Of a stretch of DNA of 64,000 bases, positions 36,186-44,368 are shown piece after piece. The stretch comes from Nocardioides sp. BP30. GTDB taxonomy: Bacteria > Actinomycetota > Actinomycetes > Propionibacteriales > Nocardioidaceae. The DNA lies in NCBI RefSeq assembly GCF_029873215.1, contig NZ_CP123620.1, forward strand, positions 930,001 to 994,000, read 5' to 3'. Positions within the stretch are counted from its first letter, which is position 1; every line of letters starts with the position of its first letter. The translations under genes were made by a program, and so were the position numbers. The notes below the pieces were generated by a model. It was not told where the DNA came from. It made no database searches and saw only the letters and a list, made by a program, of their open reading frames with translations.

Positions 36186-37163
36186 TCAGGACCGGTGACC
36201 CTCTTCGGCACGTTGCCGCGCCTCCCAGGCGCTGGCGACCATCGCCCGCAGGTCGTGCCGCATCCGCCACTCGAGGTCGCGGGTCGCCAGCTCGCCGCTC
36301 GCCACGATCCGGGCCGGGTCGCCGGGACGGCGCGGGCTGATGGTGGGAGTGAAGTCGATGCCGGTCACCTCGCGGATGGTGTCCATGATCTGTCGCACGC
36401 TGACGCCCTCGCCGGAGCCGAGGTTGTAGACCGGCTCCAGCGCCTCGCCGGCGAGCAGCTTGCGGGCGGCGACGACGTGGGAGCGCGCCAGGTCGGCGAC
36501 GTGGACGTAGTCGCGCACGCAGGTGCCGTCCGGCGTGGGGTAGTCGTCCCCGTTGATCCGCGGCGTCTCGCCCTTGGCGAGGGCGTCGAAGACGAGCGGG
36601 AAGAGGTTGTGCGGGCTGGTGTCGTAGAGCCGCGGCGAGCCCGAGCCGACCACGTTGAAGTAGCGCAGGCTGGTGTGCTTGAGACCGTGCGCACGCGCCA
36701 CGTCGGCGATCAGCCACTCGCCGATCAGCTTGCTCTCGCCGTACGGGCTCTCGGGGTGCGTCGGCGTCTGCTCGGTGACGAGGTCGACATCCGGGCTGCC
36801 GAAGGTGGCGGCGCTGCTGGAGAAGACCAGGTTGTCGACGCCGGTGCGCAGCATCGCCTCGAGCAGGGTCGCTGTCCCCTGGACGTTCTGGGCGTAGGTG
36901 TGCAGCGGGCGCTGCACCGAGACGCCGGCGTACTTGAACCCCGCCAGGTGGATGACGCCCTCGACCTCGTGCTCGCGCAGGGTGCGCTCGACGACCTCGC
37001 CGTCGAGAAGCGTGGCCTCGACCAGCGGCACGTCGTCGGGCACGAACTGCCGCAGGCCCGAGGACAGGTCGTCGACGACGACCGGCGCCATGCCTGCCTC
37101 CTGCAGGGCCGCAACCACGTGCGAACCGATGTATCCAGCGCCTCCGGTGACCAGCCACGTCAT
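36186..37163 (-). CDS. galE: UDP-glucose 4-epimerase
   Basis: 325 aa extended SDR. NAD-binding GGAGYIGSH near the N-terminus, catalytic Tyr-Lys in YGESKL, and YFNVVGSG follow the family pattern. It interconverts UDP-glucose and UDP-galactose for wall polysaccharides. ATG at 37163 has AGGA 8 nt upstream; one at 37172 is in frame. Divergent from the cell-wall amidase 24 bp away. Confidence 0.92.
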   Translation of the reverse strand: MTWLVTGGAGYIGSHVVAALQEAGMAPVVVDDLSSGLRQFVPDDVPLVEATLLDGEVVERTLREHEVEGVIHLAGFKYAGVSVQRPLHTYAQNVQGTATLLEAMLRTGVDNLVFSSSAATFGSPDVDLVTEQTPTHPESPYGESKLIGEWLIADVARAHGLKHTSLRYFNVVGSGSPRLYDTSPHNLFPLVFDALAKGETPRINGDDYPTPDGTCVRDYVHVADLARSHVVAARKLLAGEALEPVYNLGSGEGVSVRQIMDTIREVTGIDFTPTISPRRPGDPARIVASGELATRDLEWRMRHDLRAMVASAWEARQRAEEGHRS

Positions 37164-37187
37164 GGCGCTCATCCTAGGGTGGTGGTC

Positions 37188-37958
37188 ATGGTGTCCACCC
37201 TGCTCGCCCTGGTGCTGGCCGTCGTGGGGACGTTCTCGGCCGACCTCCCCGGTGCGGTGGCGAGCACCCCGCCCGCGCGTGCGGCCGCCCCGCTCGCGGG
37301 ACGGATCGTGGTGATCGACCCCGGCCACCAGCTCGGCAACAGCCGACACCTCGCCCAGATCGACCGGCTGGTCTGGATCGGGAACGGCCGCAAGCCGTGC
37401 AACACCACGGGCACGGCGACCCATGCCGGGTACCCGGAGGCGACGTTCGCCTGGCGGGTCGCGCAGCGGATGAAGAGGCGGCTCGAAGGGCTGGGTGCGC
37501 GCGTGATCCTCACCCGTCCCGCCAACAGCACCGCCCTGTGGGGGCCGTGCGTCGACGTCCGCGGTCGCCGCGGCAACGCCGTCCACGCCGACGCCAAGAT
37601 CAGCATCCACGGGGACGGCAGCTACGCCGCCGGAGCGCACGGCTTCCATGTCATCTACGCCCCCGACAACGGGCTGACGGCCGATACCTATCGGGCCTCA
37701 CGGGCGCTCGCTCTCGACACCCGCGCCGCGCTGGGGCGGGCCGGCTTCGCGCGAGCGAACTACGTCGCGGGTGGCGACGGCCTCGACGTCCGCTCCGACC
37801 TGGGCACCCTCAACCTGTCCGACATGGCGACCGTGATGGTGGAGTGCGGCAACATGCGCAACGCCGCCGACGCGGCCCGGATGACCTCGGCCCACGGTCA
37901 GCGTCGCTACGCCCGGGCGCTGGTGAGGGGCGTCCGCAGCTACCTGGCGGCCCGCTAG
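37188..37958 (+). CDS. N-acetylmuramoyl-L-alanine amidase (Amidase_3)
   Basis: 256 aa secreted zinc amidase. Signal peptide about 1-34. Zinc ligands and catalytic residues are visible: VIDPGHQ, the Glu in PEATFAW, SIHGDG and MVECGN. It cleaves the MurNAc-L-Ala bond of peptidoglycan during growth or division. No separate wall-binding domain. Confidence 0.88.
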   Translation: MVSTLLALVLAVVGTFSADLPGAVASTPPARAAAPLAGRIVVIDPGHQLGNSRHLAQIDRLVWIGNGRKPCNTTGTATHAGYPEATFAWRVAQRMKRRLEGLGARVILTRPANSTALWGPCVDVRGRRGNAVHADAKISIHGDGSYAAGAHGFHVIYAPDNGLTADTYRASRALALDTRAALGRAGFARANYVAGGDGLDVRSDLGTLNLSDMATVMVECGNMRNAADAARMTSAHGQRRYARALVRGVRSYLAAR

Positions 37959-37968
37959 GGTCGCAGCC

Positions 37969-38526
37969 ATGAGGACGCTGGTCGGCGACGGTACCTGGGA
38001 CTGGCCGCAGGGGCCGTGGCTGCGGGTGAACTTCGTCGCCAGCGTGGACGGATCGGCCCAGGGCGGCGACGGCCGCAGTGGCTCGATCAACAACGCGGTC
38101 GACGCGCAGGTCTTCCACGAGCTGCGCCGCACGGCCGACGTCATCCTCGTCGGGGCCGGCACCGCGCGGGCCGAGGAGTACCGGCCCTCGGCCACCCCGA
38201 TCGTGGTGATCGGCCACGAGCTGCCGCCGCTGCTGGCCGGCGACGACAACGTCCGACTCGCCTCGGGACCGTTGCCCGAGCTCGTCGCCGGACTCCACGA
38301 CGAGGGGCACCGCCGGATCCTGTGCGAGGGCGGTCCCACCCTGCTCGGTGGCCTGCTCGCCGCCGGACTGGTCGACGAGCTGTGCCTGACCACCACGCCG
38401 CACCTGGTCGGCGGCTCGGGGAAGCGGATCACCGCTGGCCCGGCCCTCGACGTACCGCTGAGCCTGTCTTCCCTGGTGGAGCAGGACGGCACCCTGCTCG
38501 TGCGGTGGCTAGTCTCACGCCCGTGA
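37969..38526 (+). CDS. RibD C-terminal/dihydrofolate-reductase-fold protein
   Basis: 185 aa. Matches the pyrimidine reductase (RibD-C) fold: NFVASVDGSAQ, ADVILVGAGTARAE and CEGGPTLLGGLL are characteristic. It has no deaminase domain and no riboflavin genes nearby, so it may reduce another substrate with NADPH. Overlaps the enoyl-CoA hydratase gene by GTGA. Confidence 0.83.
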   Translation: MRTLVGDGTWDWPQGPWLRVNFVASVDGSAQGGDGRSGSINNAVDAQVFHELRRTADVILVGAGTARAEEYRPSATPIVVIGHELPPLLAGDDNVRLASGPLPELVAGLHDEGHRRILCEGGPTLLGGLLAAGLVDELCLTTTPHLVGGSGKRITAGPALDVPLSLSSLVEQDGTLLVRWLVSRP

Positions 38527-39305
38527 CCGAGGGTGCGACGGACGAGCTGCTGATCGAGCGACGGACGGCCGAGAACGGGCAGCACTGGGTCGAGGTGACC
38601 TTCAACCGGCCGGAGAAGCTCAACGCCTTCACCCGGGAGATGTACCTGGGCCTGCACGAGCTGTGCCGTTCGCTGGCCGAGGACCCGAGCGTGAAGGTGC
38701 TGGTGCTCCGAGGGGCGGGACGGGCCTTCGCGGCCGGCAACGACATCGAGGACTTCCTGGCCCGGGACCAGGTGCCCTACGAGGAGGAGATCCGGGCGAT
38801 GTTCACGGCGCTCTTCGAGCTGCCCCAGGTGACCATCGCCGCGATCGACGGGGCCTGCGTCGGCGGGGGCCTGGCCATCGCCACGCACTGCGACCTGCGC
38901 ATCGCCACGCCGCGGTCGCGGTTCGGCTACCCGATCGCCCGCACGCTGGGCAACGCGCTCTCCTCGCCCGTGCTGTTCCGCTGCGCGGCGGTCTTCGGGG
39001 AGTCGCTGACCCGGGAGATGCTGCTGACCGCCCGGCTGCAGTCGGCCGAGCGGGCCCACGGCGTCGGTGCGCTGCTCGCGGTGACCGAGTCACTCGCTGA
39101 CGACGTGGCCGAGCTGGTCGCCTCGATCATGGCGCTGTCCTCGGTCACGTTGCGCACGACGAAGTCGCAGCTGGGCTTCCGCGCCGCCGCGCTGGAGCCG
39201 GTGCCGTCCGGTGAGGAGGAATTGCTGCGCGCGGTCTACGCCGGCCCCGACTTCGCCGAGGGCGTGCGCGCCTTCCTGGCCAAGGCCAAGCCGGACTTCC
39301 GCTGA
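38523..39305 (+). CDS. Enoyl-CoA hydratase/isomerase family protein
   Basis: 260 aa crotonase fold. FNRPEKLNAFT and GAGRAFAAGNDIEDF form the CoA and oxyanion-hole region, and GACVGGGLAIATHCDLRIA is present. At the usual second catalytic Glu the sequence reads RTLGNALSSPVLFR, so it may not be a classical hydratase. GTG start within a GTGA overlap. Probably acts in fatty or aromatic acyl-CoA metabolism. Confidence 0.84.
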   Translation: MTEGATDELLIERRTAENGQHWVEVTFNRPEKLNAFTREMYLGLHELCRSLAEDPSVKVLVLRGAGRAFAAGNDIEDFLARDQVPYEEEIRAMFTALFELPQVTIAAIDGACVGGGLAIATHCDLRIATPRSRFGYPIARTLGNALSSPVLFRCAAVFGESLTREMLLTARLQSAERAHGVGALLAVTESLADDVAELVASIMALSSVTLRTTKSQLGFRAAALEPVPSGEEELLRAVYAGPDFAEGVRAFLAKAKPDFR

Positions 39306-39347
39306 CCCGTCACCTTCCGCGGGTCGACCCGTCACCTTCCGCGGGTC
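39304..39347. repeat. Tandem 22-bp direct repeat (CGCGGGTCGAG family)
   Basis: GACCCGTCACCTTCCGCGGGTC occurs at 39304-39325 and again, identically, at 39326-39347. It shares GTCACCTTCCGCGGGTCGAG-like sequence with the palindrome at 30581-30652. It lies between convergent genes and encodes the C-terminal tail of the binding-protein gene. Confidence 0.8.
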
Positions 39348-40161
39348 GAGTGGCCAGCTCGGCGGCCTCCAGGAGGCTCGGCCCGTACCAGGTGATGAGG
39401 CGACCGCTGATCAGCTCCGTCGGCGTGCGGGTGAAGGCCTCCGGGCCGTCATCGGCGGTGAAGACGTAGGGCTCGTCGGGCAGGAGTACGACGTCGGCGC
39501 CGCTGCGGTCGAGCTCGTCCGGGTCGACGTGCGGGTAGCGCTCGGCACGCGCGCCGGCCCCGGGCGCGGCGTACACGTTGAGCCAGCCGAGCCGGCGCAC
39601 CAGGTCGCTGGTGAAGGTGTCGGCGCCCACGACCATCCACGGGTCGCGCCAGATCGGGATCGCGACGCGGCGGGTGATCGGGGGCGGGGGAGCGCACCAC
39701 CGCTCGCGCGCGGTGACCAGCCACGGCGGTCGCTGCCACCCCAGCGCGTCGAGGAGTCGCTCCATCGAGCCGACGGCATCGGGGACGGTCCGGATGTCTG
39801 TCACCCACACCTCGACACCGGCGGCTCGCAGGCGCCGTACGTCCAGCTCGCGGTTCTCCTCCTTGTTGGCCACCACCACGTCCGGCCGCAGCTCGACGAT
39901 CCTCGCCACGTCCGGGTTCTTCGTGCCCCGGACCCGCACCGTGTCGAGGTCGGCGGGGTGGGTGCACCACCGGGTGGCACCGACGATCCGGTCCGCCGCC
40001 GCCGAGGCCAGCGCCTCGGTCAGGGACGGCACCAGCGAGACCACCCGCCGCGCCGGGGCGCGGCCGGCGTACGGCGTGCCGAGGTCGTCGCTCGGGCGGC
40101 CGCCGGAGGTGCGGTCGCCGCTGTCACCCGCGTCGCCGGAGGCGACCTCCCGACCCGCCAT
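39310..40161 (-). CDS. BtuF/FecB-like substrate-binding protein without signal peptide
   Basis: 283 aa helical-backbone metal receptor fold: RVVSLVPSLTEAL, ELRPDVVVANKEEN and DIRTVPDAVGSMERLL are typical of cobalamin or siderophore binding proteins. No signal peptide or lipobox is seen in the Gly/Asp/Arg-rich N-terminus, and no ABC transporter gene is adjacent, so it may act in the cytoplasm. The last dozen residues are encoded by the repeat at 39304-39347. GGGAGG is 7 nt before the ATG, inside a duplicated 20-nt sequence. Confidence 0.78.
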   Translation of the reverse strand: MAGREVASGDAGDSGDRTSGGRPSDDLGTPYAGRAPARRVVSLVPSLTEALASAAADRIVGATRWCTHPADLDTVRVRGTKNPDVARIVELRPDVVVANKEENRELDVRRLRAAGVEVWVTDIRTVPDAVGSMERLLDALGWQRPPWLVTARERWCAPPPPITRRVAIPIWRDPWMVVGADTFTSDLVRRLGWLNVYAAPGAGARAERYPHVDPDELDRSGADVVLLPDEPYVFTADDGPEAFTRTPTELISGRLITWYGPSLLEAAELATRPAEGDGSTRGR

Positions 40162-40201
40162 GGGTGACCTCCCGAACCCGCCAGTAGGATTTGCTCAGAT
40201 A

Positions 40202-40231
40202 CGCCGATCCTAGGACATCCAAGTATCGGCG
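40202..40231. promoter_or_regulatory. Inverted repeat upstream of the fadB2-like operon
   Basis: CGCCGAT (40202-40208) is inverted against ATCGGCG (40225-40231), 21 nt before the dehydrogenase start. It may bind a TetR-type fatty-acid regulator or form an RNA hairpin in the leader. Confidence 0.4.
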
Positions 40232-40252
40232 ATGACGTGAGGAAGAGGAGTC

Positions 40253-41101
40253 ATGGAGCGGATCGGTGTGATCGGCGGTGGGCTGATGGGCTCGGGCATC
40301 GCCGAGGTGGTGGCCCGAGCAGGCCTCGACACGATCGTCATCGAGGTGAGCGACGAGGCGGCCAAGGTTGCCGAGGAGAGGATCCACGGCTCGCTGGAGC
40401 GTGCGCTGACCCGCGGCAAGATCGACGAGGCCGAGCTGGCGGCGGTGACCGGCCGGATCACCGTCGCCACCGACCTCGAGGCGCTGGCCGATCGGGACCT
40501 GGTGGTCGAGGCCGCCAGCGAGCGCGAGGACGTCAAGCTGGAGCTCTTCCGCCGGGTGGGTGCCATCCTGGAGAAGGACGAGGCGATCCTGGCGTCCAAC
40601 ACCTCCTCGATCCCGATCGTGAAGCTGGGTGCCGTCGCCGGTCGTGCGGACCGGGTGATGGGCGTGCACTTCTTCAACCCCGCGCCGGTGATGCAGCTCG
40701 TCGAGCTCATTCCGAGCCTGACCACCTCACCGGAGACGCTGGGTCGGATGCAGGCGTTCGTCTCCGAGAAGCTCGGCAAGCAGCCGATCGAGGCCACCGA
40801 CCGGGCCGGGTTCGTCGTCAACAGCCTGCTGGTGCCCTACCTGCTCTCCGCGATCCGGATGTACGAGGCCGGCTACGCCAGTGCCGCCGACATCGACAAG
40901 GGCATGGTGCTCGGCTGTGGCCACCCGATGGGCCCGCTCGCGCTCTCGGACCTCATCGGCCTGGACACCATCCGGGCGATCGGCGTCTCGATGTATGAGG
41001 AGTTCAAGGAGCCGCTCTACTCCCCGCCGCCGCTGCTGGACCGGATGGTCGACGCCGGCCTGCTCGGCAAGAAGAGCGGCCACGGCTTCTACGCCTACTG
41101 A
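40253..41101 (+). CDS. fadB2: 3-hydroxybutyryl-CoA dehydrogenase
   Basis: 282 aa. Rossmann motif GVIGGGLMGSGIAEVVA at the N-terminus, catalytic Ser-His-Glu-Asn pattern seen in ASNTSSIPI, GVHFFNPAPVMQLVE and DRAGFVVNSLL. It oxidises (S)-3-hydroxyacyl-CoA with NAD(P). GAGGAG just upstream. It is followed 18 nt later by an acyl-CoA dehydrogenase, giving a short beta-oxidation operon. In mycobacteria fadB2 also lies near hbhA. Confidence 0.9.
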   Translation: MERIGVIGGGLMGSGIAEVVARAGLDTIVIEVSDEAAKVAEERIHGSLERALTRGKIDEAELAAVTGRITVATDLEALADRDLVVEAASEREDVKLELFRRVGAILEKDEAILASNTSSIPIVKLGAVAGRADRVMGVHFFNPAPVMQLVELIPSLTTSPETLGRMQAFVSEKLGKQPIEATDRAGFVVNSLLVPYLLSAIRMYEAGYASAADIDKGMVLGCGHPMGPLALSDLIGLDTIRAIGVSMYEEFKEPLYSPPPLLDRMVDAGLLGKKSGHGFYAY

Positions 41102-41119
41102 GATCGCGAGGAGATCACC

Positions 41120-42301
41120 ATGAACGAGTATCCGCTGTTCGCGCTCTCCGAGGAGCACCAGGAGATCCGCCGTGTCATCCGCGCGATCTGCGAGGACAAG
41201 ATCGCCCCGGCCGCAGCCGCGGTCGACGAGGAGGCGCGCTACCCGCAGGAGGCGCACGACGCCCTGCTGGCCGCCGACTTCTTCGCCCCGCACGTCCCCG
41301 AGGAGTACGGCGGGGTGGGCGCCGACGCGCTCGCCACCGTGCTGGTGATCGAGGAGATCGCCCGGGCCGACGTCTCCGCGTCGCTGATCCCGGCGGTGAA
41401 CAAGCTGGGGTCGCTGCCGGTGCAGATCGGTGGCTCGGAGGAGCTCAAGAAGCGCTACCTGGGCGCGCTGGCCGCCGGTGAGGGTGGGTTCTCCTACTGC
41501 CTCAGCGAGCCGGACGCGGGCTCGGACGCTGCCGCGCAGAAGACCCGCGCCGTACGCGACGGGGAGGGCCCGGATGCCGGGTGGGTGCTCAACGGCACCA
41601 AGCGCTGGATCACCAACGCGGGGGCCTCGCAGTTCTACACCGTGCTCGCGGTGACCGATCCGGCGAAGCGCTCGCGGGGGATCAGCGCGTTCGTGGTGGA
41701 GAAGTCCGACGAGGGCGTCTCGTTCGGCGCTCCGGAGAAGAAGCTCGGCATCAAGGGCTCGCCGACCCGAGAGGTCTACTTCGACAACGTGCGGATCCCT
41801 GCCGACCGACTGATCGGGGAGGAGGGCCGCGGCTTCGAGTACGCCATGAAGACCCTCGACCACACCCGGATCACCATCGCCGCCCAGGCGGTCGGCGTGG
41901 CGCAGGGGGCGCTGGACTATGCGCTGGGCTACGTCCAGGAGCGCCAGCAGTTCGGGAAGCCGATCGCCTCCTTCCAGGGCGTCGAGTTCATGCTCGCCGA
42001 CATGGGCATGAAGGTGGAGGCGGCCCGCCAGATGACGTACGCCGCCGCCGGCCGCTCCGAGCGCGGTGACGCCGACCTGACGTTCTTCGGGGCGGCAGCG
42101 AAGTGCTTCGCCTCCGACGTCGCGATGGAGGTGACCACCAACGCCGTCCAGCTGCTCGGTGGCTACGGCTACACCCGCGACTACCCGGTCGAGCGGATGA
42201 TGCGCGACGCCAAGATCACCCAGATCTACGAGGGCACCAACCAGGTCCAGCGGATCGTGATGGCACGACAGCTCCTCGCCGGGGTGCAGAGCACCATCTG
42301 A
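41120..42301 (+). CDS. Acyl-CoA dehydrogenase
   Basis: 393 aa FAD enzyme. [22 protein letters not shown] and the C-terminal [31 protein letters not shown] pattern with its catalytic Glu (IYEGTN) are intact. It catalyses the first step of acyl-CoA oxidation, substrate chain length not predictable. Likely cotranscribed with the upstream dehydrogenase. Confidence 0.93.
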   Translation: MNEYPLFALSEEHQEIRRVIRAICEDKIAPAAAAVDEEARYPQEAHDALLAADFFAPHVPEEYGGVGADALATVLVIEEIARADVSASLIPAVNKLGSLPVQIGGSEELKKRYLGALAAGEGGFSYCLSEPDAGSDAAAQKTRAVRDGEGPDAGWVLNGTKRWITNAGASQFYTVLAVTDPAKRSRGISAFVVEKSDEGVSFGAPEKKLGIKGSPTREVYFDNVRIPADRLIGEEGRGFEYAMKTLDHTRITIAAQAVGVAQGALDYALGYVQERQQFGKPIASFQGVEFMLADMGMKVEAARQMTYAAAGRSERGDADLTFFGAAAKCFASDVAMEVTTNAVQLLGGYGYTRDYPVERMMRDAKITQIYEGTNQVQRIVMARQLLAGVQSTI

Positions 42302-42366
42302 CAGCGCTCGCGCCGAGGCTATCCTGTGCCGGTCGTTCCGAGTCGGAGCGTGCGGAGAGGCGGGGC

Positions 42367-42774
42367 ATGGACAACGACGTCGAGCGGAAGTCGTGCTCGT
42401 TCTGCGGCGTGCGCGGGACGAGGGGCATGCGGTTCGCCGGCGGTCTGGGGGCGATGATCTGCGAGCCCTGCGTGGCGCACTTCCATCAGATGTTCGCCTC
42501 ACCGGAGCAGGTCGCCAAGGCGTCGCGACCGCCGTGGGAGTCGATGACCGACGCCGAGCTGCTGAGCAAGATCCCGATGATCTCGACCAACGCGGACCAG
42601 GTCGCCGACTTCCTGGTCGAGTGGGTCGAGCTCGCCCGAGCGCGCAAGATCTCCTGGGCCGAGATCGGCAAGGCCATGGGCATCAGCCGCCAGGGCGCCT
42701 GGGAGCGGTTCGCTCCCCGGATGAACGCAACCGGCGCGACGGCATCGTCCGCCTCCACGGTGTCGACGGCCTGA
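42367..42774 (+). CDS. ClpX-type C4 zinc-finger protein with C-terminal HTH-like segment
   Basis: 135 aa. The N-terminus CSFCGVRG with GAMICEPCV is a zf-C4_ClpX dimerisation/zinc domain (two CxxC pairs), but there is no AAA+ module. The C-terminal WAEIGKAMGISRQGAWERF reads like a recombinase/sigma-type helix-turn-helix. It could be a small DNA-binding regulator or a ClpP/ClpX adaptor. GGAG lies near the ATG. Neighbour of an alarmone synthetase gene, link unproven. Confidence 0.72.
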   Translation: MDNDVERKSCSFCGVRGTRGMRFAGGLGAMICEPCVAHFHQMFASPEQVAKASRPPWESMTDAELLSKIPMISTNADQVADFLVEWVELARARKISWAEIGKAMGISRQGAWERFAPRMNATGATASSASTVSTA

Positions 42775-42786
42775 TGTTCGCGCGTC

Positions 42787-42817
42787 TGTCAGGGATGTCC
42801 TGACACTCTGCTATGTT
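42787..42817 (+). promoter_or_regulatory. Palindrome over a possible promoter of the alarmone synthetase gene
   Basis: TGTCAGG (42787-42793) is inverted against CCTGACA (42799-42805), and a possible -10 TATGTT follows at 42812-42817. The remaining 235-nt gap (42775-43009) is G/C-rich with no gene that I can support, so it may be a long leader. Confidence 0.4.
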
Positions 42818-43009
42818 CGGTTCCATCGGGCTGCCCGGGGCGGCCGCGGCGTGGGGGCTGCGACCGTCTCGGGCAGTCTGTCCGTCTCGAGCGATGCCGG
42901 TCGCGGTGCGTCCGGCCCGGTCCGGCACTGTCGAGTTGGTGGCATCGCGCAGGATGGTCAGAAGCACCGGCCGTCAGTGGGCCGGAGCCGAGTCGAGGAG
43001 GACGACCCG

Positions 43010-43747
43010 ATGAGCGACCTCGAGCAGGACGCCTCTGCCGCGAAGCTGACGGCAGCCGCTCAGCTCGTCTCCGAGACCGAGCTCCACCCGCACAGCGCGG
43101 CGCTCTCCGAGGCCGCCCAGGAGCTCGGCCAGCTGCTGATGCCCTACCGGTTCGGGCTCGAGGAGATGCTGACCAAGATCAACATCATCCGCGAGGAGCT
43201 GAGCTTCCGTCCCGACGGCAGCCCGATCGAGCACGTCAGCTCGCGACTGAAGTCGATCGACAGCCTGCGGCAGAAGGCGGAGCGGCTCGGCTGCGAGTTC
43301 ACCCCCGAGGCGATCGCCCACCAGATCTTCGACGTCGCCGGGATCCGGATCGTGTGCAGCTTCATCGAGGACGCCTACTGGGTGCTCTCGATGCTCACCA
43401 GTCAGCCGGACGTCAAGGTCATCGAGATCAAGGACTACATCGCCAACCCGAAGCCGAACGGCTACCGGAGCCTGCATGCGATCGTCCAGATCCCGGTGTT
43501 CTTGTCCGACTCCATCCGCGACGTCTGCGTCGAGCTCCAGGTCCGTACGGTGGCGATGGACTTCTGGGCCAGCGTCGAGCACAAGATCTACTACAAGTTC
43601 CGCGAGCAGATCCCGCTCCAGCTCGGCGGCGAGCTCGCCGACGCGGCCACTGTCGCGCATGAGCTCGACCAACGGATGAGCGACCTGCGTGAGTCGCTGC
43701 GCGGGGCCGGGGCGATGCCGCCGGTGGACGACGGCGGCCGGCACTAG
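43010..43747 (+). CDS. Small alarmone synthetase (RelA/SpoT synthetase domain)
   Basis: 245 aa single-domain (p)ppGpp synthetase similar to YjbM/YwaC. Core elements: SSRLKSIDSLRQKAER, DVAGIRIVCSF, DYIANPKPNGYRSLHAIVQ and VELQVRTVAMDFWASVEHKIYYK. It lacks HD hydrolase and regulatory TGS/ACT domains. Start ATG has GAGGAGG 8 nt upstream; the frame is open 53 codons further. It would make ppGpp in the cytoplasm under stress. Confidence 0.9.
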   Translation: MSDLEQDASAAKLTAAAQLVSETELHPHSAALSEAAQELGQLLMPYRFGLEEMLTKINIIREELSFRPDGSPIEHVSSRLKSIDSLRQKAERLGCEFTPEAIAHQIFDVAGIRIVCSFIEDAYWVLSMLTSQPDVKVIEIKDYIANPKPNGYRSLHAIVQIPVFLSDSIRDVCVELQVRTVAMDFWASVEHKIYYKFREQIPLQLGGELADAATVAHELDQRMSDLRESLRGAGAMPPVDDGGRH

Positions 43748-43801
43748 CACCGCCCGGCGGTCCGCCGGTGGCGTGGGCCGCGCTCGCCGCGGCGTACGGC
43801 G

Positions 43802-44293
43802 TCAGCCGACCGGGTCCCCGGCGGCAGCCCGCAGCGCGGTGAGGTGCCGGGTCAGCTCGCCCACCTGAGCCCCGGTCACGCCGGGCTCGCCGAAGACGTC
43901 GCCGTTGAGCCCCGCCGTCGCGCGGGCGACGACCTCGCGCCCGGCATCGGTGATGGCCGCGAGCACGATCCGGCGGTCCTGCTCGCCGCGCGACCGCACC
44001 ACCCAGCCCTGCCTCTCCAGCCGATCGACGGCGCTGGTCACGCTGGTGGGGTGGACCTGCAGCAGCGAGCCGAGCTTCGTCATCGGCAGCTGCCCGTGCC
44101 GGGTGAACGCGAGCAGCTGCAGCACCTCGTAGCGCGCGAAGCTCAGGTCGAGGGGGCGCAGGACGGCGTCGATCCGCTCCATCAACAGCTGGTGGACCCG
44201 CACGACGGAGGTCACCAGGGCCATCCCGTCGGCGGCGTCGGCCCAGCCATGCGCGATCCACTGTCGACGCGCTTCGCTGATCGGATCGGACAT
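43802..44293 (-). CDS. MarR-family regulator
   Basis: 163 aa winged helix-turn-helix. LSFARYEVLQLLAF, LGSLLQVHPTSVTSAVDRLERQGWV and the wing RSRGEQDRRIVLAAIT match MarR. It is divergent from the DMT exporter with 75 bp between, so it probably represses the exporter in response to a ligand. Confidence 0.9.
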   Translation of the reverse strand: MSDPISEARRQWIAHGWADAADGMALVTSVVRVHQLLMERIDAVLRPLDLSFARYEVLQLLAFTRHGQLPMTKLGSLLQVHPTSVTSAVDRLERQGWVVRSRGEQDRRIVLAAITDAGREVVARATAGLNGDVFGEPGVTGAQVGELTRHLTALRAAAGDPVG

Positions 44294-44368
44294 GGGGACG
44301 ATCGTAAAGGTCCACGAGGTCCGAAACCCGTTCGTAACGAGCGGTCGCCATCCCCTAGCCTTCGCCGG

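Noticed and set aside
40210..40821. Minus-strand frame under fadB2
   Set aside because: Shadow of a conserved dehydrogenase; composition is Ser/Arg-rich without motifs.
42775..43009. Extension of the alarmone synthetase to an upstream start at 42851
   Set aside because: The extra 53 residues are Arg/Gly/Ser-rich with no family match, and GAGGAGG sits 8 nt before the ATG at 43010.
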